Of a stretch of 55,984 nt of DNA, positions 51,754 to 55,984 are shown one piece after another; within the stretch, counting starts at the first letter, position 1; each line of letters starts with the position of its first letter. The stretch is from Acidimicrobiales bacterium (GTDB lineage: Bacteria > Actinomycetota > Acidimicrobiia > Acidimicrobiales > JACCXE01). The translations under genes were made by a program, and so were the position numbers. The notes beneath the pieces were generated by a model that saw nothing but the letters and a program-made list of their open reading frames with translations, was not told where the DNA came from and searched no databases. The stretch lies in the NCBI GenBank assembly GCA_035546775.1, contig DASZWD010000072.1, forward strand, positions 185,021-241,004, given 5' to 3'.

Positions 51754-54336
51754 TCAGTCGAACGTCGACCAGTCGCCCTGCGCCAGCTGGGCGCGGGCGT
51801 CGGTGACGTCGCGGCCGTCGCGCACAGCGTCCTGCACGCCGGCCGACAGCAGCGGGTAGCCGACGACGATTGCGCCGGCGACGCGGCCGTCGTGCAGCAC
51901 GAGCTTGCGGTAGCCGTTGGTGTCGTCGGCGACGACGATCTCCTCGTCGCCCTCGACGGCGTTGATGCGGCCCGCCGACATGACGTCGAATCCCTCGACC
52001 TTGAGGATGGTGGCGATGGGCCGCGCCGCGTATGGCTCGCGCGCACCCAGCGCGTTGCGCGCCGCCACCTCGCCTTGGTGCGCCGCGTCGGGCCACAGGC
52101 CGCGCATGCCGCTCGTCGGCTGCGCGGCATCGCCCACGGCGAAGATGTTGGGGTCGTCGGTGCGCAGGAACTCGTCGACGACGACGCCCCGGTCAACGGT
52201 CAATCCCGCTTCCTGCGCCAGCGCGGTTGACGGCGCGTTGCCGGTGCAGACCAGGAGCATGTCGGCGGCCACGGCGCGACCGTCGAGCAGTCCGACACCT
52301 TCGACGTCGCGCTCGCCCGTGACGCTCGCTAGTTCGGCGTCGGCGAGCACGTCGATGCCCAGGTTCTCGAGATACGTGCGCAGCAACGTGGCCGCGGCGG
52401 CGTCGAGTTCACGCCCGAGGAGGTACGGGCCGCGGTTGAGCAGCGTCACCGCGAGCCCCATCTTGTGCACGGCGTACGCCGATTCGATGCCGAGCAGCCC
52501 GCCGCCGGCGACCACGACACGGTGCACCTTGTCGTGCTGCGCGTAGGCCCGAACCGCGATGGCGTCGTCGGCGTCGCGCAACACGAAGCAGCCGGCGAGA
52601 TCGATGCCCGGTATGCGTGGTCGTGCCGCACTGGCGCCCGTGGCCAGGATCAGGCGGTCGTAGTGCAGCTGCTCGCCCGTCGCCAGCTGGACGACTCGTG
52701 CCTCGCGGTCGAGCCGGCGCGCCCGGGTGTTGAGCCAGCAGGTGACGTTGTGCTTGTCGTACCAGTCCTCGGGCAGCAGGAACAGGCCGTGCATGGCCGA
52801 GCGGCCGTAGACGAGCCGCGTGATCGCCATGCGGTTGTACAGCCGGCGCGGTTCGGCGGCGACCACGTGCAGTTCGCAGTCGGGGTTGAGCCGCCGCAGG
52901 TGGTCCACGGCCGACGACCCGCCGATGCCGTTGCCGATGACGACGACGGAGCGGACCGTGTCGTCGAGCTCGAAGCCCGCAGGTACTTCCGGCACTGGGC
53001 CGGCGTCGGCGCTCTGCGCGTCGAGCGAGACGCGGCAGTCGCCGTTGACCCGGGCCATGCACGCCATGCGCGTCGCCCCACCGAGACCCAACCGGGCGAT
53101 CGTGTCGGCCTCCTGGGTCCGCAGCGGCGAGAGGCTGTCGCCACCGTCGAGCACGGCGACGGGATCGGATCCACACACGCCCATGCGGCAGCCGGCCTCG
53201 ATCGACAAGCCGGCGCGCTCGACCAGTTCGAGCAACGAGGTGCCCACGGGTGCCGCGACCGTCACCCCTTCCGGTTCGATGTCGACGACGGGTTCGCCCG
53301 CCGCCTCGCGCCGCCTCGCCGTGACCGCTTCGACGGGAATGACGGCGTGCGCCGGCGCGACCTCGCGCAGGTACTCCTTCTCCTTGGCGAAGGTGCGGGA
53401 AAGCCACACGACACTCGCCGCGCCGACGGCCGCGCGACCGGTCCACACGAGCGCGAATGGCGCGCCACCGACGACGATCGGCAGGACGTGCCAGTAGAAG
53501 AGGTTGATGGCGAGCGCGGCGAACAGTGCCGTCGTGCGGTGCGAGCCGAGCGGGCCGAACGTGTCGAGGAGCACGAACACCGCGAGGCTTACCGCGATGA
53601 ACACCCCGTAGCGGGTGTAGATGTGCTGGACGGCGGCGCCGTCGTGAAGCGAGAAGAACGCCACGATGAAACCCGGGAACCCACCGGCGAAGACGGCGCG
53701 GTAGCCGCGGTAGCGCTTGTCGTCGTCGTCGAGGTCGGCGAGTTTGGCGACCTTCGGGTTGAAGTCGTAACAGTTCTTGGCGCAGCCGACGCACGGTTTG
53801 CAGTAGCGGTTGGCGCTCAACACGAACGGCGTCTCGCCGTACAGCCGCTGCACCGGCAGCAGCGGACACACGCTGCTGCACCAGCCGGCCTTGCCCTTGA
53901 AGGCGAGGCCACCGGTGAACGCCAGCGCGATGACGGCGAGCAGGAGCAATGCCGTGGCCGGCCCGTTGGTGTCGAACACGACGCGCCGCAGCGAGATCAA
54001 CACGACGAACGCCACGAGACCGATGGCGTAGGTGGTGCGCAGCATGGCGTCGGGCAGCGCCTTGCCGCGAGTGATGCCAAGACCGCGCGGCACCTGATTC
54101 GCCGCCGCCAGCGGGCAGAGGTTGCGCCACAAGCCCGGCACGATCAGCCAGACCGCCGGCAGCACCGGCACCGTGAACCGCCAGAAGATCGTGAGGCCGA
54201 GGTGCGGCTTGACGAACAGCAGCGCGCACAGCACCAGAAACGAACTCACACTGATGATGCGACCGACGACCCACACGCGCTCGGGCACGCGCCGGCGCAT
54301 TTGCAGGTAGTTCGGAAACGCCACGGCGGTGTTCAC
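51754..54336 (-). CDS. Redox fusion: membrane Fe-S module, [2Fe-2S]-like domain and FAD/NAD reductase
   Basis: 860 residues from a GTG at 54336 that overlaps the upstream stop as GTGA. Residues 20-310 hold about seven membrane helices with cysteine groups C74, C153, C157 and the ferredoxin-like C179, C182, C185, C189, as in NosR- or NapH-type electron-transfer proteins. Residues 350-440 form a ferredoxin-like domain with C383, C388, C426 and C434 (CRMGVCG and ACMARVNGDC). Residues 460-860 are a pyridine-nucleotide disulfide-type reductase, as in the N-terminus of NirB or rubredoxin reductase, with VVVIGNGIGGSS for FAD and VVVAGGGLLG for NAD. The acceptor is unknown. Confidence 0.85.
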   Translation of the reverse strand: MNTAVAFPNYLQMRRRVPERVWVVGRIISVSSFLVLCALLFVKPHLGLTIFWRFTVPVLPAVWLIVPGLWRNLCPLAAANQVPRGLGITRGKALPDAMLRTTYAIGLVAFVVLISLRRVVFDTNGPATALLLLAVIALAFTGGLAFKGKAGWCSSVCPLLPVQRLYGETPFVLSANRYCKPCVGCAKNCYDFNPKVAKLADLDDDDKRYRGYRAVFAGGFPGFIVAFFSLHDGAAVQHIYTRYGVFIAVSLAVFVLLDTFGPLGSHRTTALFAALAINLFYWHVLPIVVGGAPFALVWTGRAAVGAASVVWLSRTFAKEKEYLREVAPAHAVIPVEAVTARRREAAGEPVVDIEPEGVTVAAPVGTSLLELVERAGLSIEAGCRMGVCGSDPVAVLDGGDSLSPLRTQEADTIARLGLGGATRMACMARVNGDCRVSLDAQSADAGPVPEVPAGFELDDTVRSVVVIGNGIGGSSAVDHLRRLNPDCELHVVAAEPRRLYNRMAITRLVYGRSAMHGLFLLPEDWYDKHNVTCWLNTRARRLDREARVVQLATGEQLHYDRLILATGASAARPRIPGIDLAGCFVLRDADDAIAVRAYAQHDKVHRVVVAGGGLLGIESAYAVHKMGLAVTLLNRGPYLLGRELDAAAATLLRTYLENLGIDVLADAELASVTGERDVEGVGLLDGRAVAADMLLVCTGNAPSTALAQEAGLTVDRGVVVDEFLRTDDPNIFAVGDAAQPTSGMRGLWPDAAHQGEVAARNALGAREPYAARPIATILKVEGFDVMSAGRINAVEGDEEIVVADDTNGYRKLVLHDGRVAGAIVVGYPLLSAGVQDAVRDGRDVTDARAQLAQGDWSTFD

Positions 54337-54788
54337 AGCCGCTGTTCGATAGCGCGCAGACGGCTCGCCATCAGCGAGCCCAGGTCGAGCAGCAGGGCGC
54401 GGCCGAGTTCGGGATGGCGCGCCGTCAACAACTCCCATTCGTCGTAGCCCAAGCGGAGCAACTCGCCGTCGGAGAGGGCCCGAACCGTCGCCGACCGCGG
54501 TCGGCCATCGAAGAACGCCACTTCGCCGAACACGGCGCCGGTCTCCATGATCCCGGTGCGCTTGGTACCGCGACGCCCGGCGACGAGTACCTCGACGGTC
54601 CCGTCGCTCAAGACGTACAGCGAGCGATCGCTCTCCCCCGCCTCGAGGATCGTGTCGCCCTGGCGGAAGCGCCGCCGCTCCATGGCGGCGATCAGTGTTT
54701 CCCAGTCCTTGGGGTCCCGACCGGCAAACAACACGAAGCCCGAGTGGTGAGACTCGGTCGGGTTGCCGTAATCGAAAAACGAACTCAC
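54333..54788 (-). CDS. Cyclic nucleotide-binding domain protein (Crp-like, no HTH)
   Basis: 151 residues from a GTG at 54788. One cNMP-binding domain is seen: FRQGDTILEAGESDRSLYVLSDGTVEVLV, written in pieces here as RQGDTILEAGE, SLYVLSDG, TGAVFGEVAFFDGRPRSATVRAL. The phosphate-binding cassette reads GEVAFFDGRPRSAT. No helix-turn-helix follows, so it is not a classic Crp regulator. It is coupled to the redox fusion gene by a 4-base overlap and is likely its regulatory partner. The open frame upstream to 55124 is a shadow. Confidence 0.85.
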   Translation of the reverse strand: MSSFFDYGNPTESHHSGFVLFAGRDPKDWETLIAAMERRRFRQGDTILEAGESDRSLYVLSDGTVEVLVAGRRGTKRTGIMETGAVFGEVAFFDGRPRSATVRALSDGELLRLGYDEWELLTARHPELGRALLLDLGSLMASRLRAIEQRL

Positions 54789-54848
54789 TGCGAGAGGCCT
54801 ACTGCTGTCATCGGGCGCCTTGTTACACCCCTGGCGTACAACGAACGA

Positions 54849-55289
54849 ATGAAACGCTGCTCGCGCTGCGGCGAAGAGAAACCCCTCACCGAATTCTCCT
54901 GGAAGGACAAGGAGAAAGGCTGGCGCAAAAGCCATTGCAAGGCGTGCGTGCGGATGAAGAGCCGGGCGCACTACGCCTCGAACAAAACGTCGTACGCCGC
55001 ACGAATTAGGCGCTACAAACGACGCAAGCGCGCGGACCGGCTCGACTTTCTCGTCCGGTATCTCGAGACGCACCCGTGCGTCGACTGCGGCGAGACCGAT
55101 CCGCTCGTGCTGGAGTTCGACCATCTGCGCGACAAGCGTTTCAACATCGGCGGAGAGTTCCTATGGCGAACGTGGGACGAGGTTCTAACCGAACTCGATA
55201 AATGTGAAGTGCGCTGCGCGAATTGCCACCGACGACGTACAGCTGCTCGTGGCGGATTCCGTCGCCTCGTCCTCGGGACAGAGCAGTGA
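54849..55289 (+). CDS. HNH-like nuclease family protein (copy 1)
   Basis: 146 residues from ATG 54849. A zinc-finger-like start (CSRCGEEKPLTEF, CKACV) precedes a basic helical region and the HNH-type part CVDCGETDPLVLEFDHLRD, then KCEVRCANCHRRRTA. The DH, N and H residues fit an HNH nuclease with a structural zinc site. It shares layout and motifs with the following gene. It is divergent from the cNMP gene. Confidence 0.8.
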   Translation: MKRCSRCGEEKPLTEFSWKDKEKGWRKSHCKACVRMKSRAHYASNKTSYAARIRRYKRRKRADRLDFLVRYLETHPCVDCGETDPLVLEFDHLRDKRFNIGGEFLWRTWDEVLTELDKCEVRCANCHRRRTAARGGFRRLVLGTEQ

Positions 55290-55750
55290 AGCGCTGTTCG
55301 ATGTGTGGAATGGAGAAGGCGCTCAACGACTTCATGTGGAGTCGCAAGGCGGAAGGCAAGCGAGATTCGTACTGCCGTCCTTGCCGCGCCGAGTACAAGA
55401 AGGCGCACTACGCCGCCAACAAACGGCGTTACCTGGCGAACGCCACGGCCATGACGAAGAAGCTCCTCGACCAAAGGGTCATGTGGCTCCTCGACTACTT
55501 CGCAACGCATCCGTGCGTTGATTGTGGCGAAGCCGACCCGATCGTCCTCGACTTCGATCACCTGCGAGATAAGTCGTTCACAATCAGCACTGCACTCCAC
55601 TACAAGAGCATGAAGGCAATTCTGGCGGAAATCGAAAAGTGCGAAGTCAGGTGTGCGAACTGCCACCGACGACGGACCGCCAGAACGGGCGGGTTCGCTC
55701 GCGTGATGTTCGTCGGCTGGAACCGGCTTGCTTTGCGGTTCGGAGACTGA
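55286..55750 (+). CDS. HNH-like nuclease family protein (copy 2)
   Basis: 154 residues from a GTG at 55286 overlapping the previous stop as GTGA. The same motifs recur in order: CSMCGMEKALNDF, CRPCR, HYAANK, CVDCGEADPIVLDFDHLRD, KCEVRCANCHRRRTA. The two copies are clearly paralogous but diverged, especially in the middle. Tandem coupling suggests a heterodimer or recent duplication. Target unknown. Confidence 0.8.
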   Translation: MKRCSMCGMEKALNDFMWSRKAEGKRDSYCRPCRAEYKKAHYAANKRRYLANATAMTKKLLDQRVMWLLDYFATHPCVDCGEADPIVLDFDHLRDKSFTISTALHYKSMKAILAEIEKCEVRCANCHRRRTARTGGFARVMFVGWNRLALRFGD

Positions 55751-55774
55751 CCAATCGCTAACCTGGGCAGCCGC

Positions 55775-55851
55775 GCGGGTGTAGCTCAATTGGCTAGAGC
55801 GCGACCCTTCCAAGGTTGAGGTTGCCGGTTCGACCCCGGTCACCCGCTCCA
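55775..55851 (+). tRNA. tRNA-Gly (anticodon TCC)
   Basis: 77 bases including encoded CCA. Acceptor GCGGGTG (55775-55781) pairs with CACCCGC (55841-55847); the anticodon arm is CGACC-CTTCCAA-GGTTG giving TCC; the T arm has GGTTCGACCCC. No sign of integration at its 3' end inside the window. Confidence 0.96.
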
Positions 55852-55852
55852 G

Positions 55853-55896
55853 TCTTGGCGCAGTTGTGCTCCCCAAGGGCAATAACTGCGCCAAGA
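55853..55896. terminator. Hairpin between tRNA-Gly and a convergent gene
   Basis: A perfect 13-bp stem, TCTTGGCGCAGTT at 55853-55865 with its complement at 55884-55896, loop 18 bases. It starts two bases after the tRNA and ends just before the stop of the convergent gene, so it probably terminates both. No strong T-run follows. Confidence 0.6.
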
Positions 55897-55900
55897 GTTG

Positions 55901-55984
55901 TTACGACACGGCTGCGGTTGAGCGTGCCTTCAGCGGCCACGCTGTCCAGGCCAGCCACACGCCGATGGCGATGCAGGCGAACAC
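55901..55984 (-). CDS. Membrane protein, C-terminal end (partial)
   Basis: The last 27 codons of a minus-strand gene that continues past the right edge. It reads VFACIAIGVWLAWTAWPLKA, then RSTAAVS and a TAA stop (55901-55903), a terminal membrane helix followed by a short polar tail. Nothing more can be said on its family. Confidence 0.6.
   Translation of the reverse strand: MFACIAIGVWLAWTAWPLKARSTAAVS

Noticed and set aside
52465-54447. 660-codon plus-strand frame opposite the redox fusion
   Set aside because: Antisense shadow with His/Arg/Asp-biased composition and no recognisable motif.

Overview
The window is chromosomal DNA from a GC-rich actinobacterium. A long block of genes has an order known from actinobacterial genomes: clpX, a valS position, folC, ndk, an RNase E/G gene, rplU, rpmA, obgE, proB, then proA. 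Next to it lies a rod-shape cluster (mreB, mreC, mreD, PBP2, rodA). An acidimicrobial lineage is my guess from overall protein character; no marker gene here settles it.

Layout. 1-6371: assimilatory sulfate reduction operon (end of a sulfite reductase, cysC, cysH, cysD, cysN), followed closely by an alpha/beta hydrolase, an EEP-fold hydrolase, a MOSC protein and a VOC protein. 6382-13294: a secreted Calx-beta protein, a TetR regulator divergent from a ferritin-like metal-dependent hydrolase, a VWA/MoxR pair, two related GNAT acetyltransferases and a CopD-like membrane protein. 13350-19387: proA, a GNAT, an unknown protein, a PspA-like protein, then proB-obgE-rpmA-rplU. 19408-30222: RNase E/G, a radical-SAM pair, a double-cupredoxin lipoprotein, then rodA-PBP2-mreD-mreC-mreB. 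30272-36785: a large inverted repeat, ndk, folC, a catalytically stripped ValRS-like protein at the valS position, clpX, clpP and tig. 36838-45050: a 1924-residue Ser/Thr kinase-ATPase-histidine kinase-receiver protein, maf, dus, and a short CoaA-type pantothenate kinase.

45095-51727 is a compact integrative element of about 6.57 kb inserted in the 3' part of a tRNA-Pro(TGG) gene. A perfect 60-bp direct repeat marks attL and attR, and a second 23-bp direct repeat near each inner end looks like integrase arm sites. The element carries a tyrosine integrase coupled to two further small genes, a small HTH excisionase, a second HTH protein, a tandem ribbon-helix-helix-like protein, several unknown genes and a DUF433/DUF5615-type toxin-antitoxin pair. 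Its control region holds two identical-arm palindromes 74 bp apart and a 13-16 bp promoter-like motif in three copies, each 28-35 nt before a start codon. One copy precedes what looks like a broken gene.

51754-55984: a redox fusion protein (membrane Fe-S module, [2Fe-2S]-like domain, FAD/NAD reductase) coupled to a cyclic-nucleotide-binding-domain protein, two tandem HNH paralogs, tRNA-Gly(TCC), a hairpin, and the tail of a membrane protein.

The observations most worth following are the ValRS-like relic, the organisation of the tRNA-Pro element with its unknown coupled genes, and the redox fusion. No CRISPR array or rRNA gene was seen. Intergenic gaps are short. The only gap over 300 bases, 48911-49235, holds hairpins, one promoter-like motif and a probable gene remnant.
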